From positions 992,001 to 1,056,000 of the forward strand of contig NZ_CP132985.1 of the NCBI RefSeq assembly GCF_003286595.3: a stretch of 64,000 nucleotides of DNA. The letters are read 5' to 3'. Shown piece after piece: positions 41,647 through 51,330 of this stretch. Below the pieces are notes generated by a model that was given only the letters and a program-made list of their open reading frames with translations, had not been told where the DNA came from and ran no database searches. Each line of letters opens with the position of its first letter. Position 1 is the stretch's first letter. The position numbers were made by a program, and so were the translations under genes. The DNA is from Aerococcus mictus (lineage in GTDB: Bacteria; Bacillota; Bacilli; Lactobacillales; Aerococcaceae).

Positions 41647-42987
41647 ATGGAAATTCTTGGCGTAATCGGTATATTTCTTGCGATTATCGCAATTATTTAT
41701 TTATCAGTTAGAGGATTAAACATTGTTATTGCTGCTCCTCTAGCCACATTAATTGTTATTCTAACCAACCAAATGGACATCTTTGGGTCATTAATTGGTG
41801 ATGCACCTTCTTATATGACCGGTCTTGCAGGTTTCTTAATTAAAAACTTTGCGATTTTCCTATTAGGCGCAGTTCTGGCTCAATATATGGAAAAAAGTAA
41901 TGCTACAGTTTCGATCGCTAACTGGGTTTTGGCCAAAGTTGGTTTAGATAATCCCTTTATTGTGCTAGTAGCTTTCGCTGGTATTGCAGCAATATTAACT
42001 TATGGTGGGATTAGTTTATTTGTGGTTATGTTTGCCTTAGTCCCATTAGCTCGACCAATCTTTAAAAAGTTAAATGTGAATTGGTCCTTATTACCTATTC
42101 CACTATTCTTGGGAATGGCAACCGTAACCATGTCTATGCTACCAGGGACACCTTCAGTTCAAAACGCGGTACCAACGACTTACTTAGGGACTACTTTAAC
42201 AGCAGCTCCTGTGTTGAGTATGATTGGTGTTATTACTGTGGTTGCTTTTGGACTGACCTACTTAAAGTTTCAATTAAATCGGAGTCTAGCTAAGGGAGAA
42301 ACTTTCTATTCTTATCTAGGTGAAGGGGAATCAGTTGGAGAAGAAGCTGACCTTGACGCTGAAACAGATGAAGAAAATATCCCTCCAATTTTATTAGCCA
42401 TTTTACCATTGGTTACTTTAGTTGCGATTATTTTAATCTTCAGTGATGTGCCGAATATTATTTTGATTGCTTTAACTGTGGGTATCTTATTAAGTGCCTT
42501 CTTATATCGGAAATATTTACCAAAACAAACTTCATTATTGAATGATGGAGCTAATAGTGCTGTCCCATCAGCCTTTGCTACCTCAAGCTCAGTAGCTTTT
42601 GGATCAGTATTAACCAGTGCTCCTGGCTTCAGTGTGGTTCAAGATGCGATTATGTCTATTCCAGGTAACCCTTTAATTGGACTATCTGTAGCAACTGCTT
42701 TACTTGGCGGGATTACAGGTTCTAGTTCTGGGGCTCTGGGGATCGTCATGCAAAACTTTGCACCAACGTATTTAGAGATGGGAATTGCGCCTGAATTGAT
42801 TCACCGTATTGCAGTTGTTGCATCAGCTGTGATTACAGTGGTTCCTCATTCGGGAGTGACAATCACCTTTAACAACTTGACTGGCTTAAGTTTAAAAAAT
42901 GCTTTCATGCATCAGTTTATAATGGTTAATGGTGGTCACTTGCTTGCCTTAATCGCTATGTTAATTGCTTCAACAATTTTATATTAA
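41647..42987 (+). CDS. GntP-family permease, candidate 3-hydroxybutyrate/organic acid transporter
   Basis: The 446-residue protein has about 12 membrane segments and GntP family features: AAPLATLIVILT, FLLGAVLAQYMEKS, AILTYGGISLFVV, TMLPGTP-like MSMLPGTPSVQNA, and GITGSSSGALGIVM. An acidic cytosolic loop (GEEADLDAETDEE, about residues 230-245) divides the halves. GntP members carry gluconate or other hydroxy acids; next to an SDR, CoA-transferase and thiolase, a short hydroxy acid such as 3-hydroxybutyrate is the best guess. The start is the ATG at 41647 after AAGGAG. Confidence 0.82.
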   Translation: MEILGVIGIFLAIIAIIYLSVRGLNIVIAAPLATLIVILTNQMDIFGSLIGDAPSYMTGLAGFLIKNFAIFLLGAVLAQYMEKSNATVSIANWVLAKVGLDNPFIVLVAFAGIAAILTYGGISLFVVMFALVPLARPIFKKLNVNWSLLPIPLFLGMATVTMSMLPGTPSVQNAVPTTYLGTTLTAAPVLSMIGVITVVAFGLTYLKFQLNRSLAKGETFYSYLGEGESVGEEADLDAETDEENIPPILLAILPLVTLVAIILIFSDVPNIILIALTVGILLSAFLYRKYLPKQTSLLNDGANSAVPSAFATSSSVAFGSVLTSAPGFSVVQDAIMSIPGNPLIGLSVATALLGGITGSSSGALGIVMQNFAPTYLEMGIAPELIHRIAVVASAVITVVPHSGVTITFNNLTGLSLKNAFMHQFIMVNGGHLLALIAMLIASTILY

Positions 42988-43023
42988 GAAAAGAAATGTA
43001 TTTATAGAAAAGGAGAGAGATAA

Positions 43024-44601
43024 ATGGGTAAAAAGAAACCAGTTATTTCAAGACGTGAAGCAGCTGATTTAATTAAAGATAACGATCTATTAGCTACTTG
43101 TACTTTTGGTTTAGGGGGCCTACCTGAAGACTTACTAGTAGGGGTTAAAGAACGTTACGAAGAAGAACAACATCCCAAAGACATCACTTTCATGTGGTCA
43201 TGTGGTATTGGTAACAACAAACCTGGCCGTGGTGCTGACCACTTATTAGCAGATGGTTTGGTAAAACGTATCATTGCTGGTCACGTTGGTTCTTCACCTG
43301 GTATGGTTGATAAGGTGGTTAATAACGAAGTTGAAGCCTACTTATTACCACAGGGTGTATTTACTCAACTATATCGCGCTATTGCTGGGAACAAACCTTT
43401 CTTAACTAAAGTTGGTTTACAAACTTATGTTGATCCTCGTTTAGAAGGGGCTAAAGCAACTGAAAAAACCACTGAAGAACTTATTGAACTAGCGGAATTT
43501 GGTGGCGAAGAATGGTTGAAATATCCAGATTTTGATATTGACGTTGCCTTTATCCGTGGATCATTTGCTGATGAAAAAGGGAACATGAACGTTGAAGATG
43601 AGACCTGTATTCTTGAACAACTTGAATTAGCAATGGCTACCAAGAAAAAAGGTGGTACCGTTATTGCTCAAGTAAAACAAATTGTTGAAAACAACTCTCT
43701 AGATCCTAAGAGTATTGTGGTACCAGGCGGTTTAATTGACTATATTGTGGTAGCTGACCCTGAATATCACTACCAAACCATGGGAACCTACTACAGTCCA
43801 GAATTAGCTGGAAAAATCAATGTTCCAGTGGACAGCGTTAAACCTGCACCACTTTCATCACGTAAGGTCATTGGTCGTCGTGCAGCTATGGAATTGCAAC
43901 CTGATTCTGTGATTAACTTAGGTATCGGTACGCCTGACATGGTGGCTTCTGTTGCCCAAGAAGAAGGCGTTGCTGACGAATATGTGACAACTCTAGAGAT
44001 GGGTATCTGGGGTGGTAGTGCTGCTGGTGGCTTAGACTTTGGTGCTTCACGTAATGCTGATGCTTCCATTGCTATGGCTAACCAATTTGACTTCTACGAT
44101 GGTAACGGTTTAGACCTTTCTGTATTAGGAATTGGGCAAATTGACCAATATGGTAACAATAACGTTACAAAATTTGGTCCTAAAGTTCCTGGTCCAGGTG
44201 GATTCATTAATATTTCTCAAAACACTAAGAACCTTGTCTTTGTAGGTACCTTAACTGTTGGTGGTAAATCACACATCGAAGACGGTAAATTAGTCATTGA
44301 TGAACAAGGTCGTGGACCTAAATTCTTGAAAGAAGTTGAACAAGTAAGTTTCTCTGGTAAATATGCTCAAGAAAACGACCAAAATATCTTATACGTCACT
44401 GAACGTGCTGTCTTTGACTTACATGAAGGTAAAGTTCGTTTAATTGAAATTGCACCAGGAATTGACCTCCAAAAAGATGTTCTCGACCAAATGGAATTTG
44501 AACCTGAAATTGCCGAAGACTTGAAAGAAATGAATCCTGATATCTTTAAAGAAGAATGGGGCGGCCTTAAAGAAATTATTGATGCAAAATCTAAAAAATA
44601 A
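43024..44601 (+). CDS. Fused acyl-CoA:acetate/3-ketoacid CoA-transferase (YdiF-like)
   Basis: The 525-residue protein joins the alpha (about 1-270) and beta (about 285-500) halves of a family I CoA-transferase in one chain, as in YdiF and acetate/propionate CoA-transferases. The catalytic Glu325 is in VTTLEMGIWGG. The alpha-half CoA-binding features are FGLGGLPEDL and GHVGSSPGM. It would activate 3-hydroxybutyrate, acetoacetate or a similar acid by swapping CoA from acetyl-CoA. It is 36 nt after the permease with AAAGGAGAG before the ATG. The exact acid is not readable from sequence. Confidence 0.88.
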   Translation: MGKKKPVISRREAADLIKDNDLLATCTFGLGGLPEDLLVGVKERYEEEQHPKDITFMWSCGIGNNKPGRGADHLLADGLVKRIIAGHVGSSPGMVDKVVNNEVEAYLLPQGVFTQLYRAIAGNKPFLTKVGLQTYVDPRLEGAKATEKTTEELIELAEFGGEEWLKYPDFDIDVAFIRGSFADEKGNMNVEDETCILEQLELAMATKKKGGTVIAQVKQIVENNSLDPKSIVVPGGLIDYIVVADPEYHYQTMGTYYSPELAGKINVPVDSVKPAPLSSRKVIGRRAAMELQPDSVINLGIGTPDMVASVAQEEGVADEYVTTLEMGIWGGSAAGGLDFGASRNADASIAMANQFDFYDGNGLDLSVLGIGQIDQYGNNNVTKFGPKVPGPGGFINISQNTKNLVFVGTLTVGGKSHIEDGKLVIDEQGRGPKFLKEVEQVSFSGKYAQENDQNILYVTERAVFDLHEGKVRLIEIAPGIDLQKDVLDQMEFEPEIAEDLKEMNPDIFKEEWGGLKEIIDAKSKK

Positions 44602-44651
44602 TTAGATATGTTGTATAATAAAGGCCTTGAAATTAAAGGAGGATTTAGTGA

Positions 44652-45899
44652 ATGTTAAAAGCTAAAAATGAAGAAGTTGTTTTTGTTGGTGCCGCACGGA
44701 CTCCTGTTGGTGCTTACCTAGGCGACTTAAAGACAGTACCAGTTGATGAATTAGGGGTGATTTCTCTTACAGAAGCTGCTAAACGTGCTGGTGTTGCCGT
44801 TGAAGATATTGAAGAAGTTATTGTTGGTCATGTCACTGGATCACAAACAACCAATAATTTAGGTAACATTATCGGAATTGATGCAGGAGTAAAAAATACT
44901 GCAACAGGTATGACTATTAACCGTATCTGTGGATCAGGTATTCAATCCGCTGTATCAGCCGCACAAGAATTACTATTCTCCAATAAAAGTATTATTGCCG
45001 CTGGTGGGGTAGAATCTTTATCTCGTGCGCCTTTCTATCTACCAGAATCCGCTCGTTATGAGGGGTTAAAGGGAGGCAATAAACCTTTAATTGATGCTAA
45101 CTTAGCTGGCCATAGCTCTGCTTCTGGTAAAGATTCTGGTGTTAACCACATGGGGAACACTGCAGAAAATGTTGCTCGTAAATACGGAATTACTCGTGAA
45201 CGCGCTGACCAATTTGCAGTAGAATCCCAACGTAAAGCTGCAGAAGCTATTGAAAACGGACGTTTCGCTCAAGAAATCATTCCGGTAGAAGTTAAAGGAC
45301 GTAAAGGAAAAGTTAACGTCGTAGAAAAAGACGGCCATCCACGTCCAGGAACATCGATGGAATCATTAGCTAAATTACGCCCAGCCTTTGAAAAAGATGG
45401 TATTGTTACTGCAGGTAATGCTTCTGGATTAAATGACGGTGGTGCTTTTGAAATTATGACCACCAAATCAGTTGCTGAAGAACGTGGCTTAGAAATCATG
45501 GCTCGCGTCGTTGACTACCAAATTGCTGGTTGTGACCCTGCGTACATGGGCTTAGGACCGGTTCAAGCGATTAAAGACATTCTTGCGCGTCAAGAAATGG
45601 ACCTTAAAGAAGACATTGATATCTTAGAAATTAATGAAGCCTTTGCAGCTCAAACTATTGGTTGCTTGATTGAACTTGGTATTGAAGAAGATACTGACTT
45701 CTACAAGAATCATTTCAACCCACATGGTGGTGCAGTTGCTTTAGGTCACCCATTAGGCATGTCTGGTGCACGTATCATTACATCTCTATTGTATGAATTC
45801 AAGAACCATCCAGAATACCGTTACGCGATTGCTTCAGCATGTATCGGTGGTGGACAAGGTATTGCTCTCTTACTTGAAAACGGCTACTACCAAGGTTAA
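44652..45899 (+). CDS. Acetyl-CoA acetyltransferase (thiolase)
   Basis: The 415-residue thiolase has nucleophile Cys93 in NRICGSGIQSA, His366 in ALGHPLGMSGAR and Cys397 in ASACIGGGQG. It interconverts acetoacetyl-CoA with two acetyl-CoA. It is about 20 residues longer than the usual 393. AAAGGAGG precedes the ATG. A TATAAT-like box in the 50-nt gap after the CoA-transferase could give extra transcripts. In Lactobacillales a thiolase normally feeds the mevalonate pathway; here its neighbours are catabolic, so a second, degradative thiolase is likely. Confidence 0.9.
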   Translation: MLKAKNEEVVFVGAARTPVGAYLGDLKTVPVDELGVISLTEAAKRAGVAVEDIEEVIVGHVTGSQTTNNLGNIIGIDAGVKNTATGMTINRICGSGIQSAVSAAQELLFSNKSIIAAGGVESLSRAPFYLPESARYEGLKGGNKPLIDANLAGHSSASGKDSGVNHMGNTAENVARKYGITRERADQFAVESQRKAAEAIENGRFAQEIIPVEVKGRKGKVNVVEKDGHPRPGTSMESLAKLRPAFEKDGIVTAGNASGLNDGGAFEIMTTKSVAEERGLEIMARVVDYQIAGCDPAYMGLGPVQAIKDILARQEMDLKEDIDILEINEAFAAQTIGCLIELGIEEDTDFYKNHFNPHGGAVALGHPLGMSGARIITSLLYEFKNHPEYRYAIASACIGGGQGIALLLENGYYQG

Positions 45900-45923
45900 T
45901 TTAAATCATTAGCTTAAAATATA

Positions 45924-45953
45924 AACTCCTAGGGACTCCTCCTAGGAGTTTTT
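45924..45953 (+). terminator. Intrinsic terminator after thiolase
   Basis: AACTCCTAGG/CCTAGGAGTT perfect stem, 7-nt loop and T run. Confidence 0.9.
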
Positions 45954-46093
45954 CTTATTTGTAGGATCTAAATCTTAATAATGACAGGTTTCTACATATG
46001 CGTTAAAGCTGGATATTCTATTCACTTTTACGTTGGTATGGTATAATGAGTTAATTCAAAGAAGTTAATTATTTATAAAAAGTGGGTGAATTT

Positions 46094-49000
46094 ATGCGTT
46101 GGAGTATACCAACAAAAATGATTGAGGAAGGTAGGCAGCTAGTTAACCAGGACCGTGTGCTAAAAGTGATTCCTAATGAAAATGAAGCTATTTGGCGCGC
46201 AGAAGTTCTTGACGATGAAAAATACATCGTTATTTTAGATGGAACTGGTAAAGAAGAAGATATTTGTCGTTGTATCACCTGGCAACAAAAATCTTACTGC
46301 CCACATACTGTTGCAGTGGAATTGTTTTTACGTGACCATGATGTGGTGCGTGCCATGGCATATTCCAAGAAACCTCTATTTCATTATCCAGAAAATGTGA
46401 TGGACCAGCATCCATCAATCGATAAATTACTCACTTCCTACCGTGAAAGAATGGATTACAAGCTCAGTGACCAGGATCAAGTCAAGACCTATCGTTTAAA
46501 GGTTCAATTCGAAATTTACGATATGACTGGACTCCAATATCAATTATCGAGTGAAAGACTCTTCTATTTAAGACTAAAAGTCGGTTATGATCAACTTTAC
46601 TATGTCCAAGATTTTACGGATTTTTATCGACAACTTTTAAATGCGGGCTCATATCGGCTCTCCAACCGCCACGATAAGGCGGTCTGGCTCATGAAAGAAG
46701 CCTTTAATGCTGATACTTATGACTTGCTTTACCAATTAGCTTTGATTAAGGAAAATAACAATCACCGCCTAGAAGCAGGATTAAATATTTCGACATCTCA
46801 CCAAAGCCCCCAACGAGATTTCTTATCTCAGAAGCAATTGGCCATGTTGATAGATTTTTATCAAGAGCACAGTGAATCAAATCAAGATGGCGACAATATC
46901 CAATTTTATCTCGATGATGACTTAGTTGAGCTTAACTTTTATCAAGACAAACGGCCAGTCTTACTTGAACTCCAGCACAAGGATGGAAATTACCTAGTGA
47001 TCATGAATCCTAGGATGCGCTTATATAAGTTCTACCAAATGATCTTCGATGGCTACAATCTCTATAGAATTGAAGCTGACCAAAGCTATTTTGATGATTT
47101 AGAATTGTTGCAAGGAACATTTGCTGACCATTCCTACCAGTGGCAGCTTAGTGCGGATGAGGTTGAAGAGTTTATTTCTTGTTTTGGCTACCAAATTCTT
47201 GCCCATGGTCTTATCAATAATATTGTATTGTTAAGTTTCGCCTCAGGAATGGGACCATTGAAAGTAGAGATAGCCCTAGATGTCAGTGATCGTCTCTTAC
47301 AAGCTGATTTAATCTATCATTATGGCCAGTACCAGTTATCTGATACTCCAGGAGAAAATATTTTGCCAGAAAAGGGTATTATCTTAAGAGATATTAAGGG
47401 CGAAATTCAATCCGAGCAACAACTTATCAAATTAGCCTTTGAAAAATCAGATAATCAATTTATTAGTCAATTTGATAATTTTAATCAAACCATGGAAGCT
47501 TTAAACGATTGTCAGAAATTCTTCCCTGATGAATGGACGGTGACTTATAGTCAACAATTAGAGGAATGGCAAAATAACGATAAGCAATTAAAAGTAGAAA
47601 CTGGTAAAAATGAAGAGAATCGCTTCTTAACGATTAATTTCACCCTGGATGATGTTGATGACGATGAAGTCAATGAAATTTTAAAGGCTATCGAGCAAAA
47701 CGACCAATACCTGCAGTTAGATAGTGGAAAAATTATTGATTTGAAGAAAATCATTACTCCTCAACAGAATAAGATGTTAAAACAGCTGCGTTCTGGCAAT
47801 ACGCATTGGGAAAATGGGGGGCAAGTTCCTGCCTACCAAAGTCTAAAATATGCAGATGCCTTAGGCCAGGCAGTGGATTTTGAACAATTCTACCAAGATA
47901 TCATCCACCCAGCTCGGTCAGATTACCAAAGCAATCCAGGCTTAAAAACTGAATTAGCTCCTTATCAAAAATATGCTGTTCAGTGGTTAGGCCAATTGGC
48001 TAAATATAACCTAGGTGGGCTATTAGCTGATGAAATGGGACTGGGGAAGACTGTTCAAACAGTGGCTTTCCTGTTGGATTACTTTGATAAACTGCCTCAA
48101 GCCAATGTGCTCATTTTAGCGCCAGCTTCTGTTATTTATAATTGGAAATATGAAATTCAACGCTTTGCTCCAGAGGTGAAGGTTGTGGTATTAGATGGTA
48201 GTGTTGAGGAAAGAGAAAAAATTCGTCAGGAAAATCCCAAGGCCATCTGGATTTGTTCCTACCATTCCTATCGTAATGACCAAGAAGCCTACCACCAAGA
48301 ATATTTTGATGTCTTGATTCTAGATGAAGCTCAAGCACTCAAGAATGAACGGACGGTTTTATACCAATCAGTTGTTAACCAGGACAGCGGCATGCGGATC
48401 GGATTATCAGGGACTCCTTTAGAGAATAATTTAAATGAGTTTTGGGCTTTGATGCAAATGATCTTACCGGGTTTACTGCCACAGAAGAAAGAATTTCAGG
48501 CCATGTCCATTGAAAGCATTCGTAAATTGGTTAGCCCCTTTGTCTTACGTCGAACCAAACAGGAAGTTCAATTGGAATTGCCTGATAAGTCCGTACATAA
48601 TCGCTATGCTAGCTTAGAATCAAATCAAAAGGCGGTTTATCTTGCTTACTTGGAAGATATTCGCGATCGCCTGAAAGATAATGATGGCAATGGTTCTCAC
48701 AAACACATGGAAATGCTTGCTGCCATCACCCGCTTGAGACAAATTTGCTGCCACCCAGCCTTAGTTAATTCTGACTACCAAGGAACGAGTGGAAAATTTG
48801 AATATTTCAAGCGGATGTTAGAACGGGCCTTAAGTAATAATCGTAGAATATTGGTATTTTCACAATTTACATCGATGCTAGCGATCATGCAGGATTATTT
48901 AGACCAAGAAGCGATTAACTATTTTATTATTGAAGGGAAAACCAATAAAGAAAAACGCCAAGATCAAGTCAACCGCTTCAACCAAGGTGAAGGATCCGTC

Positions 49001-49312
49001 TTTTTAATCTCCCTAAGAGCTGGCGGGGTAGGAATTAATCTGACCGGTGCAGATACTGTCTTTCTTTATGATCTGTGGTGGAATCCCTCTGTTGAAGAAC
49101 AAGCTATCGGCAGGGCCCACCGAATCGGTCAGACCAAAGATGTTGAGGTTTACCGATTCATTACCGAAGGAACGATTGAAGAGCGCATTGCTGAATTACA
49201 AGAAGAAAAACGCCATCTTTTCGATGAACTCTTCCAAGATGAGGAAATGGGAGAAAGTTCCCACTTAACCATGGATGACTTGCGCTTTATTTTAGATATG
49301 CCTGCAAGTTAA
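46094..49312 (+). CDS. SWIM zinc-finger SNF2-family DNA helicase/translocase
   Basis: The 1072-residue protein has an N-terminal SWIM zinc finger (Cys58, Cys60, Cys69, His71 in CRC...YCPH), a long bacterial SNF2-associated middle region, and a C-terminal SNF2 ATPase. The ATPase has LADEMGLGKTVQT (about 644-656), DEAQ at 744-747, SGTPLENN, LISLRAGGVGINLTGADTV, and motif VI QAIGRAHRIGQT. It is probably a dsDNA translocase acting in repair or on RNA polymerase (RapA/HepA relatives); its partner is unknown. The ATG at 46094 has a weak GGGTG site; the only other in-frame start nearby is a GTG 12 nt upstream. Confidence 0.9.
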   Translation: MRWSIPTKMIEEGRQLVNQDRVLKVIPNENEAIWRAEVLDDEKYIVILDGTGKEEDICRCITWQQKSYCPHTVAVELFLRDHDVVRAMAYSKKPLFHYPENVMDQHPSIDKLLTSYRERMDYKLSDQDQVKTYRLKVQFEIYDMTGLQYQLSSERLFYLRLKVGYDQLYYVQDFTDFYRQLLNAGSYRLSNRHDKAVWLMKEAFNADTYDLLYQLALIKENNNHRLEAGLNISTSHQSPQRDFLSQKQLAMLIDFYQEHSESNQDGDNIQFYLDDDLVELNFYQDKRPVLLELQHKDGNYLVIMNPRMRLYKFYQMIFDGYNLYRIEADQSYFDDLELLQGTFADHSYQWQLSADEVEEFISCFGYQILAHGLINNIVLLSFASGMGPLKVEIALDVSDRLLQADLIYHYGQYQLSDTPGENILPEKGIILRDIKGEIQSEQQLIKLAFEKSDNQFISQFDNFNQTMEALNDCQKFFPDEWTVTYSQQLEEWQNNDKQLKVETGKNEENRFLTINFTLDDVDDDEVNEILKAIEQNDQYLQLDSGKIIDLKKIITPQQNKMLKQLRSGNTHWENGGQVPAYQSLKYADALGQAVDFEQFYQDIIHPARSDYQSNPGLKTELAPYQKYAVQWLGQLAKYNLGGLLADEMGLGKTVQTVAFLLDYFDKLPQANVLILAPASVIYNWKYEIQRFAPEVKVVVLDGSVEEREKIRQENPKAIWICSYHSYRNDQEAYHQEYFDVLILDEAQALKNERTVLYQSVVNQDSGMRIGLSGTPLENNLNEFWALMQMILPGLLPQKKEFQAMSIESIRKLVSPFVLRRTKQEVQLELPDKSVHNRYASLESNQKAVYLAYLEDIRDRLKDNDGNGSHKHMEMLAAITRLRQICCHPALVNSDYQGTSGKFEYFKRMLERALSNNRRILVFSQFTSMLAIMQDYLDQEAINYFIIEGKTNKEKRQDQVNRFNQGEGSVFLISLRAGGVGINLTGADTVFLYDLWWNPSVEEQAIGRAHRIGQTKDVEVYRFITEGTIEERIAELQEEKRHLFDELFQDEEMGESSHLTMDDLRFILDMPAS

Positions 49313-49349
49313 AAGTGAAACGTCAAGTATAAAATAGAGGAGGTAGATG

Positions 49350-50564
49350 ATGAATATCAAAGGACTGTTAAAAGCGCTTTTAGGTGTTTTCTTTGCCCTA
49401 CTAATTGTCATTTCAGGAGCATTTCTTTATCAAGAATTAAAGCATTCTAAGGATGGCCAAAGCTGGGAGTTTAGCTTAAATCCTAAGAATAATTCTTCAA
49501 AAACAAGTAGTGCGCGCATTTTTTGCAATGGGGACCTACTTTACCACGATATCGTTTATTGGTCTGCTGAGCAGGGAAATGGGACTTATGATTTTAATAA
49601 TAACTTCCGTTACGTTAAAGATTGGTTAGGCCAGGGAGATTTGGTGATTGGTGATTACGAAGGCACCATCACACCAGGACGTGAGCTAACCGGTTATCCC
49701 ATGTTTAATGCTCCGGTGGAAGTCGCTTCAGCTATAAAGAACGCTGGTTATGATGTGATGGCCTTAGCAAATAATCATATTTTGGATATGGGGTCAGAAG
49801 GTGTGGCTTCAACTCAAAAAGCCTTTAATGATTTAGGGATCGATACGATCGGAGTATATACTAAGGCACCACGTTCCACTGATCAACTCTTAATTAAAGA
49901 GGTCAATGGCATTAAAATAGCCATTTTGAATTATGCATATGGCTACAACGGTATGGAACAAAATCTCTCCAAGAAAGAATATGAGGCTTCCATGAGTGAT
50001 CTTGATGAAGAAAAAATGAAGGAAGAAATTAACTTTGCTGAGCAAAATGCGGATATAACCATTGTTATGCCGCATATGGGTATTGAGTACCAGTTACAAC
50101 CTAATGAAGAACAGAAAGCTCTCTACCATAAGATGATTAACTGGGGAGCTGATCTCGTCTTTGGGGGCCATCCTCATGTCATTCAACCAAGTGAAGTGGT
50201 CAACCATAATGGTGAAAATAAGTTTATTATTTATTCCATGGGGAATTTCTTATCTAATCAACGGATCGAAACCGTTGACAACCCTTGGACGGAAAGAGGG
50301 GTGCTGATGGATGTTAGCCTGACTAAGCAGGGAGACACCACCAAGATTGACACTATTCAAGCCCATCCTACCTGGGTTAATCGCACTCCTAATGGCAAAA
50401 GAGGGCACGGCTTCGATCTATATGATTACACAGTTTATGTCTTAGAAGATTGGGTTCAAGGCGGGAAGTATTATGGTCAATTAGATCATGCGACTCAAGC
50501 CAGAGTTGATCGCGCTTACCAAGAAACGCTTGACCATGTCAATTTACAATTGCCTAAGGAATGA
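49350..50564 (+). CDS. CapA-family metallophosphatase-like protein
   Basis: The 404-residue protein has an N-terminal membrane helix (about residues 8-26) and an extracellular CapA/PgsA domain: FCNGDLLYHDIVYW, IGDYEGTITPG, MALANNHILDMG, and VMPHMGIEYQ...FGGHPHVIQPSE. The family resembles calcineurin-like phosphatases and is named from poly-gamma-glutamate capsule synthesis. No capB or capC is present, so a capsule role is not supported here. Two ATGs in tandem (49347, 49350) follow GGAGG; I use the second for spacing. The acetyltransferase gene starts 13 nt after its stop, suggesting a cell-envelope operon. Confidence 0.85.
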   Translation: MNIKGLLKALLGVFFALLIVISGAFLYQELKHSKDGQSWEFSLNPKNNSSKTSSARIFCNGDLLYHDIVYWSAEQGNGTYDFNNNFRYVKDWLGQGDLVIGDYEGTITPGRELTGYPMFNAPVEVASAIKNAGYDVMALANNHILDMGSEGVASTQKAFNDLGIDTIGVYTKAPRSTDQLLIKEVNGIKIAILNYAYGYNGMEQNLSKKEYEASMSDLDEEKMKEEINFAEQNADITIVMPHMGIEYQLQPNEEQKALYHKMINWGADLVFGGHPHVIQPSEVVNHNGENKFIIYSMGNFLSNQRIETVDNPWTERGVLMDVSLTKQGDTTKIDTIQAHPTWVNRTPNGKRGHGFDLYDYTVYVLEDWVQGGKYYGQLDHATQARVDRAYQETLDHVNLQLPKE

Positions 50565-50577
50565 AAAGGAAGGTAAA

Positions 50578-51156
50578 ATGTCTGAACGCGAAAAAATGAA
50601 AGCTGGTCAATGGTACGATGCTAATTATGATGAGGAGCTATTAGCTATGCGGCAAAAGGCTCAAGGCTTAGCTAAGAAATATAATGATTGTCTATCCGAA
50701 GATTCTCAGCAAAAGGAGGCCTTCTTACGACAATTGTTTGCTCATTTCGGGGATAAGTCTCAATTACTGGCGCCTTTTTACGTGGACTATGGCTTTAATG
50801 TCAGTATTGGTGATGATTGCTTTATCAATTACTCTGCCTACTTTATGGATGGTGCACCAATTAGTTTAGGAGACCACTGCTTTATTGGCCCTTTTTGCGG
50901 TTTCTATACGGCACAGCACCACCTACAAATTAAAAAGCGTAACCAGGGCCTAGAGCGGGCTCTTCCAATTAAAGTTGGGGCAAACTGTTGGCTAGGAGCC
51001 AATGTCTCGGTGATGCCTGGCGTAAGTATTGGTTCTGGTGCAGTGATTGGAGCTGGCAGCGTGGTAACTAAGGATATTCCGGACAACGCCCTAGCTGTCG
51101 GGGTGCCGGCTAAGGTGGTTCGTTATATTGATCAAGATGAAGATTTAGCGGATTAA
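50578..51156 (+). CDS. Sugar O-acetyltransferase (maltose/galactoside type)
   Basis: The 192-residue protein has the N-terminal maltose-acetyltransferase helix region (MKAGQWYDANYDEELLAMR) and a left-handed beta-helix of hexapeptide repeats (NVSIGDDCFINYSAYF, IGPFCGFYTAQH, LGANVSVMPGVSIGSGAVIGAGS). The catalytic His is in TAQHHLQ. It transfers acetyl from acetyl-CoA to a sugar. The start is the ATG at 50578 after AAGGAAGG; the open frame upstream runs inside the CapA gene. Confidence 0.88.
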   Translation: MSEREKMKAGQWYDANYDEELLAMRQKAQGLAKKYNDCLSEDSQQKEAFLRQLFAHFGDKSQLLAPFYVDYGFNVSIGDDCFINYSAYFMDGAPISLGDHCFIGPFCGFYTAQHHLQIKKRNQGLERALPIKVGANCWLGANVSVMPGVSIGSGAVIGAGSVVTKDIPDNALAVGVPAKVVRYIDQDEDLAD

Positions 51157-51178
51157 ATTGAAAATAGCCTTATAGGCC

Positions 51179-51207
51179 TTGTATTCTACTTGATAATGAT
51201 ATATAAT
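51179..51207 (+). promoter_or_regulatory. Promoter of rpsB-tsf
   Basis: TTGTAT, 17-nt spacer, consensus TATAAT at 51202-51207. It gives a leader of about 115 nt before rpsB. Confidence 0.78.
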
Positions 51208-51238
51208 AGCTCAGTATGTGTTTAACATATATTTATTT

Positions 51239-51330
51239 CACACTGCGTGGATTGAAACGCCAGGTGCTCTAGCATGAGTAGCGTTTCTTGGAAGCGTAGG
51301 CGGAAAAATAACCAAATGGAGGTAATAGAT
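51239..51330 (+). ncRNA. Structured rpsB leader (candidate S2 autoregulatory element)
   Basis: GAAACGC (51254-51260) pairs with GCGTTTC (51281-51287), with an inner GCTC/GAGT pairing. The rpsB ribosome site ATGGAGG follows. Leaders of rpsB are known to be bound by S2 in other bacteria; whether this one is homologous needs a covariance search. Confidence 0.45.

Noticed and set aside
49350-50564. Poly-gamma-glutamate capsule locus
   Set aside because: Only a CapA-family protein is present; capB and capC are missing, so capsule synthesis is not supported.
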